From the NCBI GenBank assembly GCA_900468065.1, contig UBTA01000115.1, forward strand, positions 8,317-72,316: a stretch of DNA of 64,000 nt, written 5' to 3'. The DNA is from Hyphomicrobiales bacterium. Lineage in GTDB: Bacteria > Pseudomonadota > Alphaproteobacteria > Rhizobiales > Rhizobiaceae. Positions 8,873 to 18,235 of the stretch are shown one piece after another. Position numbers and translations under genes: made by a program. The notes under the pieces were generated by a model that saw only the letters and a program-made list of their open reading frames with translations, was not told where the DNA came from and searched no databases. Every line of letters starts with the position of its first letter. The stretch's first letter is position 1.

Positions 8873-8900
8873 TTTTAAGCCTACCAAGATTGGAGGACGT

Positions 8901-9119
8901 ATGTCCGAAAACAAATCCCGTGAACATGCCGAAGTCGCGTTCGGCCACATACAATCCCAGTTCTTCGCGCGCGGAAACGCCGTCGAGGAGATGGATCACG
9001 TGACAAGGTCTCGTGAAGAGAAGACATTCCGCCTCCGGATGGCTCGGCTTGCAAAGGAGGAACAGGATCGTCTGACCGCCTCGATGAAGCCTGCCTTGAA
9101 AATACGCAAGAGGGCTTGA
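8901..9119 (+). CDS. Conserved small hypothetical protein
   Basis: A 72-residue protein starting at ATG 8901 with a strong TTGGAGGACGT ribosome binding site. The sequence is charged and helical (MSENKSREHAEVAFGHIQSQ, then EEKTFRLRMARLAKEEQDRL). Proteins of this type are common in Rhizobiaceae and have no assigned role. Its stop sits a few bases before the HWE kinase start, so the two are probably co-transcribed, followed by the receiver protein at 10238. No signal peptide or membrane span is present. Confidence 0.75.
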   Translation: MSENKSREHAEVAFGHIQSQFFARGNAVEEMDHVTRSREEKTFRLRMARLAKEEQDRLTASMKPALKIRKRA

Positions 9120-9121
9120 TC

Positions 9122-10126
9122 ATGACCAAGGACCACAGCTTCGATCATTCCGATTGGTCGCCCGACGAACTTCGCGGTGCGCTCGAGGCGGCGGGAGTGG
9201 CTCTGTGGTCCTGGCAGGTTGATACCGACGCTCTTCTTATGGACAGTCATGGCTACACGCTGTGGGATGTCACCAAAGAGCAACCTCTGACCTTCGAGCG
9301 GCTGTCGGATAAGATACATCCCGCCGACCGGGACAGGGTACGGGCGGCGTTCACGGCTACCAGGGGCGTCATCGGTCCGTACGAGATCGATTTCCGGATT
9401 ATCGTCGACACGGACGTCCGCTGGATTTCCGCGCGGGGACGCGGCAACGATGCGGGCATCAAAGACCGAAAGATGACGGGTATCTTTCTGGATGTGACCG
9501 GGCGGAAAAACGCCGAGGAAAGCCACGAGCTTCTCGCAGGCGAAATGAGCCATCGGGTCAAGAACCTCTTGGCTATCGCCTCGGGTCTGACGCAGATCAC
9601 CTCGCGGTCTTCGGGATCCGTCGAGACCATGACGAAACAGCTTACTGGTCGTCTGTCCGCACTTGGGCGCGCGCATGACCTCGTGCGTCCGTTGCCAAAC
9701 GGGCAGGGCAATGCGGCACTGCTCGGAGACATCATTACTGTGTTGCTGGCACCGTATGACGACGATGGAGCGTTCGCGGGAAGGGTAAGGGTCGCAGTTC
9801 CACGGCTGGGCGTCGGCGAGACAGCCGCGACGGGTCTTGCTCTGGTCATTCACGAACTTGCGACAAACGCCCTGAAATACGGTGCGTTGTCGTTGCCAGA
9901 GGGAACGCTCGACGTATCGGGCACCGTCGTCGGCGATAATGTGGAAATCCAGTGGACAGAACGAGGTGGGCCACTCGTCGCCAAGCCAGAGGGTCCGGGT
10001 GGCTACGGAAGCAAGCTCCTTCACCGAACCCTGGCTGGGCATCTGGGTGGCGATCTTGAATACGACTGGTCGAAAGAGGGCCTACTCGTCAAAATGCGGA
10101 TCGATGGAAACCGGCTGTCGTCCTAG
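9122..10126 (+). CDS. PAS-containing HWE-family histidine kinase
   Basis: A 334-residue cytosolic sensor kinase. A PAS domain covers about residues 15-130 (VALWSWQVDTDALLMDSHGY ... GIFLDVTGRKNAEE). The kinase part has the HWE signature: phospho-acceptor His144 in GEMSHRVKNLLAIASGL, the N-box variant HELATNALKYGAL (244-256), the W-x-E element in IQWTERGGP, and a G-rich GGYGSKLLHRTL. HWE kinases are abundant in rhizobia and often pass phosphate to stand-alone receivers; the receiver gene 110 bases downstream is the obvious partner. I chose the ATG at 9122 with GAGGG before it; a TTG at 9116 is possible and would overlap the previous stop. Confidence 0.9.
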   Translation: MTKDHSFDHSDWSPDELRGALEAAGVALWSWQVDTDALLMDSHGYTLWDVTKEQPLTFERLSDKIHPADRDRVRAAFTATRGVIGPYEIDFRIIVDTDVRWISARGRGNDAGIKDRKMTGIFLDVTGRKNAEESHELLAGEMSHRVKNLLAIASGLTQITSRSSGSVETMTKQLTGRLSALGRAHDLVRPLPNGQGNAALLGDIITVLLAPYDDDGAFAGRVRVAVPRLGVGETAATGLALVIHELATNALKYGALSLPEGTLDVSGTVVGDNVEIQWTERGGPLVAKPEGPGGYGSKLLHRTLAGHLGGDLEYDWSKEGLLVKMRIDGNRLSS

Positions 10127-10237
10127 TGGGACTCGATTGTAGGCATTTTATTAAGTTTGTTGGCAAAGAGTTCTTATCCGTGTCCGACCGAATTCGTGGG
10201 GAGCGCGTTGACAATGCAACGAGCCACGGAGCCCAGC

Positions 10238-10624
10238 ATGTACCAGCGTACCGTCCTAGTCGTAGACGATGAACCGTTGATCCGGATGACCCTCGCCGAT
10301 AGCCTGGCGGACGAAGGTTACGCAGTGCTGGAGGCCTCCAACGTTTTGGAAGCTGTCGCAGTGCTGGGTCGGCATCGGATCGACGCGCTTATTACCGACG
10401 TAGACATGCCCGGCACATTGAACGGATTTGATCTGATGAGGTTGGTTGTCAGCTACGGGGGAACGGTCGCTGTCATCGTCACCTCGGGTGGCCATACCGC
10501 AGCCGAGATCGAGGGGGAACGGGTCTGCTTCCTGGCGAAGCCCTACAGGATGGAAACAATCCTAGTCGAACTTGAGAACAGGATGTCATCCATCCGATAT
10601 CCCGCAGCTGCTCTTGCGCGCTGA
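10238..10624 (+). CDS. Single-domain response regulator (receiver only)
   Basis: A 128-residue receiver with no output domain. The acidic pocket is VVDDEP (8-13), the phosphorylation site is Asp54 in LITDVDMPG, and the conserved Lys lies in FLAKPYR near residue 103. The Met at 10238 has GGAG upstream and gives the normal domain start; the frame extends to 10157 without further family match. It follows the HWE kinase in the same direction and is probably its partner, acting by phosphotransfer or protein contact rather than by binding DNA. Confidence 0.88.
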   Translation: MYQRTVLVVDDEPLIRMTLADSLADEGYAVLEASNVLEAVAVLGRHRIDALITDVDMPGTLNGFDLMRLVVSYGGTVAVIVTSGGHTAAEIEGERVCFLAKPYRMETILVELENRMSSIRYPAAALAR

Positions 10625-11179
10625 CACGTGTTCGCCAGGGCCTTGAAATCGGGAACCCACGATCACATATAACGATCATCACCCGTTTTGATGGCTTGCC
10701 GCAGTGACTTCGTCGCGCGCTGTGCTGTCCGGGTCTGCGAGGGGCGTTCTCCAGAGATGGATCGAGCGCCCTTCGTGTTTTATAGGAAACGGCGGAAAAA
10801 TGGAGCGTAACATTGAGGATAGGCGATCCTCATCATCATCGCCAGCGCGGTTCCGTCAGCCACGACACACACCGTTGTTTCGGATCACGTCGCTGTCGAA
10901 ATCGATCAGTAGGCGCCTGGAACAGTTGGAAAACCCAAGCTTGGTCATTTTTCAGGGTTCATTCTGGGAAAAAAGGTTGCTGAGCCGCAAATGTGGTTAT
11001 CCAGCACACGGCAAAACATCATCAAATCACAAAGGGACAGCGCCGGTGAACCGCTACACAGAAAGGCGTTGGGCAGATCGAGCGTTCATTTTGCGGCACG
11101 TTTGGATGTGCATGGGCAAATCTACGATGCTTTTCGCCTCTGAAAATTCCATTCATAGCAAATTCGTTGAAGATGTTTA
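10625..11179. other. Intergenic region before the glyoxylate cluster
   Basis: About 555 bases. A frame at 10704-11213 is open for 169 codons but its composition (many Ser, Arg and Cys, no recognisable fold) and lack of a ribosome binding site argue against a gene. The gcl promoter should lie in the A/T-rich last 100 bases. Confidence 0.45.
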
Positions 11180-11205
11180 TTTCCATATGGTGGGAATGAT
11201 TTCCA
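11180..11205 (+). promoter_or_regulatory. Candidate operator upstream of gcl
   Basis: Three hexamers alternate in orientation: TTTCCA (11180-11185), TGGGAA (11191-11196), TTTCCA (11200-11205). They form two overlapping imperfect palindromes about 63-88 bases before the gcl start. This resembles a site for a dimeric repressor, such as the IclR-family regulators that control glyoxylate genes in other bacteria. No regulator gene lies beside the cluster, so the binding protein is unknown. Confidence 0.4.
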
Positions 11206-11267
11206 TTAATTGATTGCCCGCGAAAATAATTGGGCTAACCTCATCCTCACACGATGGAGGAATAGTC

Positions 11268-13052
11268 ATGGCGAAAATGCGCGCAGTCGATGCGGCAGTT
11301 CTGGTTCTGGAGAAGGAAGGCGTCGATTGCGCGTTCGGGGTTCCGGGTGCTGCAATCAATCCCTTTTACTCGGCGCTGAAAGCGCGCGGCTCGGTGCGGC
11401 ATATCCTGGCGCGGCATGTCGAGGGCGCTTCCCATATGGCGGAGGGTTATACCCGCGCCAAACATGGCAATATCGGCGTCTGCATCGGCACCTCGGGTCC
11501 GGCCGGCACCGACATGATCACCGGGCTTTATTCGGCCCAGGCGGATTCGATCCCTATCCTCTGCATCACCGGCCAGGCGCCGCGCGCCCGGCTCGACAAG
11601 GAGGATTTCCAGGCTGTCGATATCGCCAGAATCGCTGGGCCGCTGACCAAGTGGGCTGTGACCGTCATGGAGCCGGCGCTGGTTCCGTTCGTCTTCCAGA
11701 AGGCATTTCACCTGATGCGCTCGGGCCGACCCGGTCCGGTGCTGATCGACCTGCCGGTGGATGTGCAGCTGGCTGAAATCGAGTTTGATATCGATACCTA
11801 TGCGGCGCTTGAGGCTTATAAGCCAGCCGCGACACGGGCGCAGGCCGAAAAGGCGATCGCCATGCTGAACGAAGCGGAGCGTCCGCTGATCGTTGCCGGC
11901 GGCGGGATCATCAACGCGGATGCGTCCGATCTGCTCACCGAGTTTGCCGAGATCACCGGCATCCCGGTCATCCCGACACTGATGGGCTGGGGTACGATAC
12001 CCGACGACCATCCGCTGATGGCCGGCATGTGCGGGCTGCAGACATCGCATCGCTATGGCAATGCCAATTTGCTCGCTTCCGACTTCGTGCTCGGTGTCGG
12101 CAACCGCTGGGCCAACCGTCATACCGGCAACGTGGCGACTTACACTGAAAGCCGCAAGTTCGTGCATGTCGACATCGAGCCGACGCAGATCGGCCGCGTT
12201 TTCGCACCGGATTTCGGCATCGTCTCGGATGCCGGTGCAGCACTCAAGCTGTTCCTCGATGTCGCCACCGAATGGAAGACGGCGGGCAAGCTGAAGGACT
12301 GGTCGGGCTGGGCGCAGGAATGCCGCGAGCGCAAGCGGACGATGCTGCGCAAGACGCATTTCGACCAGACGCCGCTAAAGCCCCAGCGCGTGTATGAGGA
12401 GATGAACAAGGCCTTTGGCCGCGACACCTGCTATGTCTCGACCATTGGCCTCAGCCAGATCGCCGGCGCGCAGTTCCTGCATGTCTACAAGCCGCGCAAC
12501 TGGATCAATTGCGGCCAGGCGGGACCGCTCGGCTGGACGCTGCCGGCAGCGCTCGGCGTGCGTGCCGCGGATCCGAACCGGACGATCGTGGCGCTTTCAG
12601 GCGACTATGATTTCCAGTTCATGATCGAGGAACTGGCCGTCGGCGCCCAGCACAAGCTGCCTTACCTGCATGTCGTCGTGAACAATTCCTATCTTGGCCT
12701 CATTCGTCAGGCGCAGCGCGGGCTGAACATGGATTTCGAAGTGAGCCTCGCCTTCGACAATATCAACGCATCAGGCGACGCGGAGAAGGGCTACGGCGTG
12801 GATCACGTCGCGGTGGCCGAAGGGCTTGGGTGCAAGGCGATAAGGGTGCGCAGCCCGAACGAATTCCAGGAGGCTTTCTCACGCGCCAAGGACCTGATGA
12901 ACGAGCACCAGGTGCCCGTCGTCATCGAGTTCATCCTTGAGCGTGTCACCAACATTTCGATGGGCGCCGACATCAATGCGGTGGTCGAGTTCGAGGAACT
13001 CGCCGAACGCGGCGAGGATGCCCCGACGGCGATCCTGGCGCTGCTCGACTGA
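11268..13052 (+). CDS. gcl: Glyoxylate carboligase
   Basis: A 594-residue ThDP-dependent enzyme that condenses two glyoxylates to tartronate semialdehyde plus CO2. The N-terminal PYR domain starts [17 protein letters not shown] and has [12 protein letters not shown]; residue 51 in [14 protein letters not shown] is Val, the hallmark of Gcl, where other ThDP enzymes carry a catalytic Glu. The C-terminal PP domain has the ThDP/Mg motif in [10 protein letters not shown] and [14 protein letters not shown]. Length and start agree with the E. coli enzyme. ATG 11268 follows GGAGG. It is the first gene of gcl-hyi-glxR, which lie 22 and 5 bases apart, so the set turns glyoxylate (from glycolate, allantoin or purines) into glycerate. 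Confidence 0.97.
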   Translation: MAKMRAVDAAVLVLEKEGVDCAFGVPGAAINPFYSALKARGSVRHILARHVEGASHMAEGYTRAKHGNIGVCIGTSGPAGTDMITGLYSAQADSIPILCITGQAPRARLDKEDFQAVDIARIAGPLTKWAVTVMEPALVPFVFQKAFHLMRSGRPGPVLIDLPVDVQLAEIEFDIDTYAALEAYKPAATRAQAEKAIAMLNEAERPLIVAGGGIINADASDLLTEFAEITGIPVIPTLMGWGTIPDDHPLMAGMCGLQTSHRYGNANLLASDFVLGVGNRWANRHTGNVATYTESRKFVHVDIEPTQIGRVFAPDFGIVSDAGAALKLFLDVATEWKTAGKLKDWSGWAQECRERKRTMLRKTHFDQTPLKPQRVYEEMNKAFGRDTCYVSTIGLSQIAGAQFLHVYKPRNWINCGQAGPLGWTLPAALGVRAADPNRTIVALSGDYDFQFMIEELAVGAQHKLPYLHVVVNNSYLGLIRQAQRGLNMDFEVSLAFDNINASGDAEKGYGVDHVAVAEGLGCKAIRVRSPNEFQEAFSRAKDLMNEHQVPVVIEFILERVTNISMGADINAVVEFEELAERGEDAPTAILALLD

Positions 13053-13074
13053 TTGAGAAGAAGGAGACGATCCA

Positions 13075-13887
13075 ATGCGCAAATTTGCGGCAAACCTGAC
13101 CATGCTTTTCAACGACGTGCCGTTCCTCGAGCGGTTCGCATTGGCCGCCGAGGCCGGGTTCACGGCGGTGGAATATCTCTTCCCTTATGATTTCGACGCC
13201 AAGGCACTGAAGGCAGCGCTTGAGGTCAACGGCCTGACGCAGGTATTGCACAACCTGCCTGCCGGTGACTGGGCTGGGGGCGAGCGCGGCATTGCCGTCC
13301 TGCCCGACCGGATCGATGAGTTCCGCCGCGGCGTGGCATCGGCGATCGATTATGCAACGGCACTCGGCTGCACCCAGATCAATTGCCTGTCCGGCATTGC
13401 GCCGATCGGCGTATCCGACGACATGCTGCGGGCGACTTTCGTTGCCAATTTGCGGCTGGCCGCGGGGGAACTTGGCAAACACGGCATCCGGTTGTTGGTC
13501 GAGCCGATCAACCGCTTCGACATTCCGGGCTTCTACCTCAGCACGGTGGAGCAGGCAGCCTCGATCATTGCGGAAGTGGGCAGCGACAACCTGTTCATCC
13601 AGTACGATCTCTACCATCAGCAGCGCACTGAGGGCGAGCTGATCGGGACGTTCAAAAAGTACCAGGCGCAGATTGCTCATGTGCAGCTGGCCGACAATCC
13701 CGGCCGCAATGAGCCTGGCACCGGCGAGATCAACTATCCCTTCGTCTTCGCGGCGTTGGATGGCGCCGGTTATGACGGCTTCATTGGCTGCGAATACAAG
13801 CCGCGCACCACGACCTCGGAAGGGCTGGGCTGGCTCGCATCGGCCACATCCGCCCGCAGCGCAGACATCATCAAGATCAGGAGTTAA
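13075..13887 (+). CDS. hyi: Hydroxypyruvate isomerase
   Basis: A 270-residue xylose-isomerase-like TIM barrel that interconverts hydroxypyruvate and tartronate semialdehyde. Visible are the Hyi start MRKFAANLTMLFNDVPFLER, the metal/active-site segments LLVEPINRFDIPGF and IQYDLYHQQRTEGEL, HVQLADNPGRNEPGTGEINY, and IGCEYKP with the last acidic ligand. ATG 13075 has AGGAGA upstream. The position between gcl and glxR is the classic arrangement. The protein is cytosolic and its length is normal. Confidence 0.95.
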   Translation: MRKFAANLTMLFNDVPFLERFALAAEAGFTAVEYLFPYDFDAKALKAALEVNGLTQVLHNLPAGDWAGGERGIAVLPDRIDEFRRGVASAIDYATALGCTQINCLSGIAPIGVSDDMLRATFVANLRLAAGELGKHGIRLLVEPINRFDIPGFYLSTVEQAASIIAEVGSDNLFIQYDLYHQQRTEGELIGTFKKYQAQIAHVQLADNPGRNEPGTGEINYPFVFAALDGAGYDGFIGCEYKPRTTTSEGLGWLASATSARSADIIKIRS

Positions 13888-13892
13888 GCATC

Positions 13893-14777
13893 ATGGCCAC
13901 AATCGGCTTTATCGGACTGGGTATCATGGGCACGCCGATGGCGCGCCACCTGCAGGATGCCGGTCATACCGTTATCACCTCGAAATTCCACATTCCACCG
14001 AAGCAGGAACTGCTCGACAACGGGCTTCAGTTTGCCGACACACCGAAGGCACTGGCGGAAAAGGTCGATATCACTATCCTGATGCTGCCGGACACGCCGG
14101 ATGTCAACGACGTCCTGTTCGGTGAAAACGGCGTTGCCCCTGGCCTGTCGAAGGGCAAGCTGGTCATCGACATGAGCTCGATCTCGCCGATCGAGACCAA
14201 GGAATTTGCCAGACAAGTTCGCGAGACGGGCGCCGAATACATGGATGCGCCGGTTTCCGGCGGCGAAGTCGGGGCCAAGAATGCATCTCTGTCGATCATG
14301 GCGGGTGGCACCGAAGGAAGTTTCGAGCGGGCGCTGCCGCTGTTCAAGCTGATGGGCAAGAACATCACGCTGGTCGGCGATTGCGGCGACGGGCAGGTGA
14401 CCAAGGTCGCCAACCAGATCATCGTTGCGCTGACCATCGAGGCTGTCGCGGAAGCGCTGCTTTTTGCCTCGAAGGCCGGTGCCGACCCGGCGCGGGTTCG
14501 CGAAGCCCTGATGGGCGGCTTTGCCTCGTCGCGCATTTTGGAAGTGCATGGCGACCGCATGGTCAAGCGGACTTTTGAGCCGGGCTTCCGCATCTCACTA
14601 CACCAGAAAGACCTCAATCTGGCCCTGCAGGGCGCAAAGGCCATCGGCGTTTCGCTGCCGAACACGGCGGCGACGCAGGAACTGTTCAACAGCTGCGCTG
14701 CCCACGGTGATGCCGGTCTCGATCATTCAGGCCTCGTCACGGCTCTCGAACGCATGGCCAACCACGCGGTCGCCTGA
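13893..14777 (+). CDS. glxR: Tartronate semialdehyde reductase
   Basis: A 294-residue beta-hydroxyacid dehydrogenase that reduces tartronate semialdehyde to D-glycerate with NAD(P)H. The Rossmann motif GFIGLGIMGTPMA is at residues 5-17, the substrate motif DAPVSGGEVGAKNASL at about 119-134, and the catalytic Lys lies in GQVTKVANQ near residue 171. The C-terminal helical domain (GFRISLHQKDLNLAL) is complete. It begins 5 bases after hyi and ends before a strong terminator, so it is the last gene of this transcript. 3-Hydroxyisobutyrate dehydrogenase is a relative, but the context favours GlxR. Confidence 0.93.
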   Translation: MATIGFIGLGIMGTPMARHLQDAGHTVITSKFHIPPKQELLDNGLQFADTPKALAEKVDITILMLPDTPDVNDVLFGENGVAPGLSKGKLVIDMSSISPIETKEFARQVRETGAEYMDAPVSGGEVGAKNASLSIMAGGTEGSFERALPLFKLMGKNITLVGDCGDGQVTKVANQIIVALTIEAVAEALLFASKAGADPARVREALMGGFASSRILEVHGDRMVKRTFEPGFRISLHQKDLNLALQGAKAIGVSLPNTAATQELFNSCAAHGDAGLDHSGLVTALERMANHAVA

Positions 14778-14786
14778 CGATAAGGA

Positions 14787-14820
14787 CCGGGCGGCCAGGA
14801 GGAGTGCCGCCCGGTTTTTT
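14787..14820 (+). terminator. Rho-independent terminator after glxR
   Basis: CCGGGCGGC (14787-14795) pairs perfectly with GCCGCCCGG (14806-14814), followed by six T. It ends the gcl-hyi-glxR message 20 bases before the glycerate kinase start, so that kinase depends on readthrough or its own promoter. Confidence 0.9.
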
Positions 14821-14840
14821 CATGAACGAGGATTGAAGAC

Positions 14841-16109
14841 ATGGCCTTGATCGCCGACCCGAAAGCCTTTCTCGAAACGCTGTTTCATGCGGCGGTCGCC
14901 GCTGCCGATCCGGCCAGGGTGCTGGCCGCCAATCTGCCGGAAAAGTCGAGGGGACGCACGGTGGTGATCGGTGCGGGCAAGGGAGCGGCCCAGATGGCGC
15001 AGGTGTTCGAGCGTCTATGGGACGGGCCGCTTACGGGCACCGTCGTCACCCGCTACGGCTATGGTGCGCGGTGCGAGCGAATCGCGGTGCTGGAGGCATC
15101 GCATCCGTTGCCGGACGACAATGGACTGAAGGCGTCGCGCCGGTTGCTGGAAGAGGTCACCGGTCTTGGCGAGGACGATCTGGTGGTGGCATTGATCTGC
15201 GGTGGCGGCTCGGCGCTGTTGCCGTTGCCGGCGGGTGACCTCACGCTGGAAGACGAGATCGCCGTCAACCGCGCGCTTTTGGCCTCCGGCGCACCGATCA
15301 GCGCGATGAACGCGATCCGCAAGCATATTTCCGGCATCAAGGGCGGGCGGCTCGCGGCTGCGGCATGGCCGGCGCGGGTCGTGTCGCTGGTGGTGTCAGA
15401 CATTCCCGGCGACGACCCGGCGCTGGTGGCGTCAGGGCCGACCATTCCGGAAAAAAGCACCCGGGGCGATGCCCTGAGCTATATCGAACGATACCGGCTG
15501 GGATTGCCGGAAAAGGTAATGGCATTCATCCGCAGCGACGCATCTGCAGCACCAAACCCGGCAGACCAAAAGTTTCGTCGCAACGAGGTCCGGCTTGTCG
15601 CCTCTGCTGCGGTTTCGCTGGAGGCTGCGGCGGAGCTGGCACGTGCGGCCCGGGTTGAAGCGGTCGTCCTGTCCGACGCGATAGAAGGCGAGGCGCGTGA
15701 AGTTGGGCGCGTGCACGCGGCAATTGCCCGCGAGGTTGCTGCTCGCAACAGGCCCTTCCACAAACCCGTGGTCATTCTCTCCGGCGGCGAAACGACGGTG
15801 ACGATCCGGAGCAAGGGCAAGGGCGGGCGCAACAGCGAATTCCTCTTGTCGCTGGCGCTGGGGATCGATGGCGCCACTGGTATTTCGGCCCTGGCCGCCG
15901 ATACCGACGGCATCGATGGCTCTGAGGACAATGCCGGAGCGTTTGCCGATGGGACGAGTGTTGCGCGTCTTGCCAAGACAGGCGCCGATGGGGCGGCTCT
16001 GCTGGATCGCAACGACGCCTGGACCGCGTTCGATGCGATTGGCGATATTTTCAAACCGGGACCGACGGGGACCAATGTCAATGACTTCCGGGCGATTTTG
16101 GTGCAATAG
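14841..16109 (+). CDS. Glycerate kinase, MOFRL family (also named hydroxypyruvate reductase TtuD)
   Basis: A 422-residue protein of the GckA/TtuD type. The N-terminal domain has VVIGAGKGAAQMA (about 41-53), VALICGGGSALLPLP and IRKHISGIKGGRLA with the active-site Lys; the C-terminal MOFRL domain has LSGGETTVTI, GGRNSEFLLSLAL and ALAADTDGIDG. The family phosphorylates D-glycerate to 2-phosphoglycerate; old annotations call it hydroxypyruvate reductase after tartrate-operon TtuD. Downstream of glyoxylate carboligase genes the kinase role is the natural one, closing the glyoxylate-to-glycolysis route. It is cytosolic. The start ATG at 14841 follows a GAGG 11 bases upstream. Confidence 0.9.
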   Translation: MALIADPKAFLETLFHAAVAAADPARVLAANLPEKSRGRTVVIGAGKGAAQMAQVFERLWDGPLTGTVVTRYGYGARCERIAVLEASHPLPDDNGLKASRRLLEEVTGLGEDDLVVALICGGGSALLPLPAGDLTLEDEIAVNRALLASGAPISAMNAIRKHISGIKGGRLAAAAWPARVVSLVVSDIPGDDPALVASGPTIPEKSTRGDALSYIERYRLGLPEKVMAFIRSDASAAPNPADQKFRRNEVRLVASAAVSLEAAAELARAARVEAVVLSDAIEGEAREVGRVHAAIAREVAARNRPFHKPVVILSGGETTVTIRSKGKGGRNSEFLLSLALGIDGATGISALAADTDGIDGSEDNAGAFADGTSVARLAKTGADGAALLDRNDAWTAFDAIGDIFKPGPTGTNVNDFRAILVQ

Positions 16110-16211
16110 TAACGGTTGTTCACAAAAGGCATCCGTTGGCGTAAAACTCTGGAACCAAATGCCTGATGGCCAGTTAGTTTCCTCATGGTTTAACGCAAGA
16201 GGATAAAGACG

Positions 16212-16631
16212 ATGCTGAAATCATTGTCTGCCGCAGTCTCCGGTATAGAGATCGATCCGCAGCAGGGCGGAATGAGCCTGGCGGATTTCGAATGGCGCTA
16301 CAGAGTGGTGATCATTTTTCCCGATGACAGTCATATCGACGCGGCGCGGCAGGCCAACCTGCTGCTTGCTGAGGCCGACGGCCTGCGCGAGCGGGACATG
16401 ATCGTGCTGGAGGTTGGGCGCAACGAGGTCAAGGCTTTGTTCGGCCCCGAGTACGAGCTTAATTGCTACGCCATCCGGTCCGATCTGGACGTCACTGACG
16501 GATTTTTTGCGCTGAAGCTTGTCGGCAAGGATGGCGCGGTGAAATTCCGCACCGACGAGGTGGTGCCGGCAGCCGCGCTGTTTGAGCTGATCGACCAGAT
16601 GCCGATGCGCCAGTCGAAGCCCTCAAACTAA
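16212..16631 (+). CDS. DUF4174 family protein
   Basis: A 139-residue protein with the DUF4174 pattern: DFEWRYRVVIIFPD near residues 25-38, READ-type core GLRERDMIVLEVGRNEV, then LVGKDGAVKFR and the closing ALFELIDQMPMRQ. The fold is thioredoxin-like, but no CxxC is present. Many members are exported; this one has no convincing signal peptide from ATG 16212. Function is unknown. It converges with the flavoprotein gene, 13 bases apart. Confidence 0.85.
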   Translation: MLKSLSAAVSGIEIDPQQGGMSLADFEWRYRVVIIFPDDSHIDAARQANLLLAEADGLRERDMIVLEVGRNEVKALFGPEYELNCYAIRSDLDVTDGFFALKLVGKDGAVKFRTDEVVPAAALFELIDQMPMRQSKPSN

Positions 16632-16644
16632 CACCGGTGGGGCA

Positions 16645-17856
16645 TCAGCCGAAGTTTAGCCATTCGTTCACTCCCTTTGCCGCCGCCCGTCCCGTGGCCA
16701 AGCAAGCTGTCAGCAGATACCCGCCGGTCGGCGCTTCCCAGTCCAGCATTTCCCCGGCGACGAAGACGCCGGGAAGGGCTTTCAGCATATAGCGTTTGTC
16801 GAGGCCGTCCAAACGGATGCCGCCGGCCGAGGAAATGGCTTCGGCGATGGGGCGGGGCCGGACCACGGGGATAGGCAGCGCCTTGATCAGCCGGGCGAGC
16901 TGGGCTGGATCTTGGAGAATGGACTGGGAGCAGAGTTCCCGCACCAGCGCAGCTTTAACGCCTTCGAGACCGGCACCCTTGCGCAGACGATTGGAGAGGC
17001 TGATTTTTCCATCCTGCCGCGCCAAGTCCTTTTCCAGTCGTTCAAGGCTGCGGCCGGGGGCGAGATCGACAAGCAGACGCGCATGGCCCTGCCGTGTCAG
17101 GCGATCCCGCAGGGCGGCGCAATGGGCGTAGACGAGGCTGCCTTCTATACCATGTCGGGAGACGACGAACTCGCCCGGAAAGGTACCGGCTTCCGACATG
17201 GTGGTAACTGATTTCAGCGGGGCGCCGGCAAAGCGGTCCTTGAAGACATCGCTCCATGCGACATCAAAGCCGCAATTGGCGGGCTGCAGATCGGCGATCT
17301 CCACGCCTTTGTCGCTCAGCAACGGAATCCAGCTGCCGTCGGCACCCAGGCGTGGCCAGCTGGCGCCACCGAGCGCAAGCAAAGTCGCGTCGCCCTGGAC
17401 GGTGACGGGACCATTCGGTGTTTCGAAGACGAGGCCGCTATCGGCAAATCCTGTCCAGCGATGGCGTGTCATCAGCTTGACGCCCTGCGCCTCCAGCCGT
17501 CCCAGCCAGGCGCGCAACAACGGCGAGGCCTTCATCACTGTCGGAAAGACGCGGCCGGACGTGCCAGTGAACGTTTCGGTTCCGAGGCCGGATGCCCAGG
17601 TGCGCACGTCTTGCGGTGTGAAGCCATCCAACGCGTCGCGCAAGCGGTGCGATGCAGTTCCGAACCGGGTGACGAAGTGCTGATAATCTTCGGAATGAGT
17701 GATGTTGAGACCAGATTTGCCGGCGAGCAGGAATTTCCGGCCGACTGTCGGCATACCGTCATAGACTGTCACGGCGTAACCGGACATCGACAGCATCTCC
17801 GCCGCCATCAGACCCGCCGGTCCGCCACCGATGATCGCAATCTCTTTTCCTGACAT
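16645..17856 (-). CDS. TIGR03862/HI0933-type flavoprotein (YhiN-like)
   Basis: A 403-residue FAD-dependent protein. The dinucleotide-binding motif [17 protein letters not shown] is at residues 6-22, the family motif [18 protein letters not shown] at about 40-57, [18 protein letters not shown] near 160-177, and the C-terminal FAD-contact [15 protein letters not shown] near 371-385. The family (Pfam HI0933) is cytosolic and its substrate is not established; the TIGR03862 subgroup is typical of proteobacteria. The gene is alone on the minus strand, divergent from the leucine operon. Confidence 0.92.
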   Translation of the reverse strand: MSGKEIAIIGGGPAGLMAAEMLSMSGYAVTVYDGMPTVGRKFLLAGKSGLNITHSEDYQHFVTRFGTASHRLRDALDGFTPQDVRTWASGLGTETFTGTSGRVFPTVMKASPLLRAWLGRLEAQGVKLMTRHRWTGFADSGLVFETPNGPVTVQGDATLLALGGASWPRLGADGSWIPLLSDKGVEIADLQPANCGFDVAWSDVFKDRFAGAPLKSVTTMSEAGTFPGEFVVSRHGIEGSLVYAHCAALRDRLTRQGHARLLVDLAPGRSLERLEKDLARQDGKISLSNRLRKGAGLEGVKAALVRELCSQSILQDPAQLARLIKALPIPVVRPRPIAEAISSAGGIRLDGLDKRYMLKALPGVFVAGEMLDWEAPTGGYLLTACLATGRAAAKGVNEWLNFG

Positions 17857-18235
17857 GATCCGTCCGCTGCCGATTGTTCCATGCCCGTCTTGGCGACTGC
17901 AGGCATTCTGCGCAAGGGCAATCCCGATTTCCGGAACAATATATGCGCTCTCGCCCTCTCACCTTTGCCTTTGCCACTTCACGAGCGGTTTGATGCGGCG
18001 ATTTTTTACAAATCATGCGCGCAAGCCCCTGTCTTGGTTCGGAAGTTGTTGCGCGGCTGTGTTAGTCTTCAAAATAGGTACCGGTGGGGTGGAGAGGAGT
18101 CCGCAGCACCGACACCTTCCAGCGACTGCTGTGCCGGGAGGAATGCAGATATCCGCCACCGCCTTTTTAAGGCCGGGCGGCATCTCGTCTTCTTCCTTCC
18201 GATCAGGCAGCGTGATCCGACAGGGAGAAGGTCTG
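17857..18235. promoter_or_regulatory. Divergent region between flavoprotein and leucine operon
   Basis: About 380 bases between two divergent genes must hold both promoters. The plus-strand frame stays open from 17831 through this region, but the added residues do not match the acyl-CoA dehydrogenase family. No regulator gene and no clear palindrome were found. Confidence 0.4.

Noticed and set aside
10704-11213. 169-codon open frame upstream of gcl
   Set aside because: Composition is not protein-like, no ribosome binding site is visible and the frame covers the gcl operator region.
11247-12359. Long minus-strand frame inside gcl (370 codons)
   Set aside because: It is an antisense shadow of a GC-rich gene; the plus strand encodes a well-known enzyme throughout.
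17831-18235. N-terminal extension of isovaleryl-CoA dehydrogenase
   Set aside because: The frame is open but the extra 135 residues do not match the family; ATG 18236 has a good ribosome binding site and the family length.
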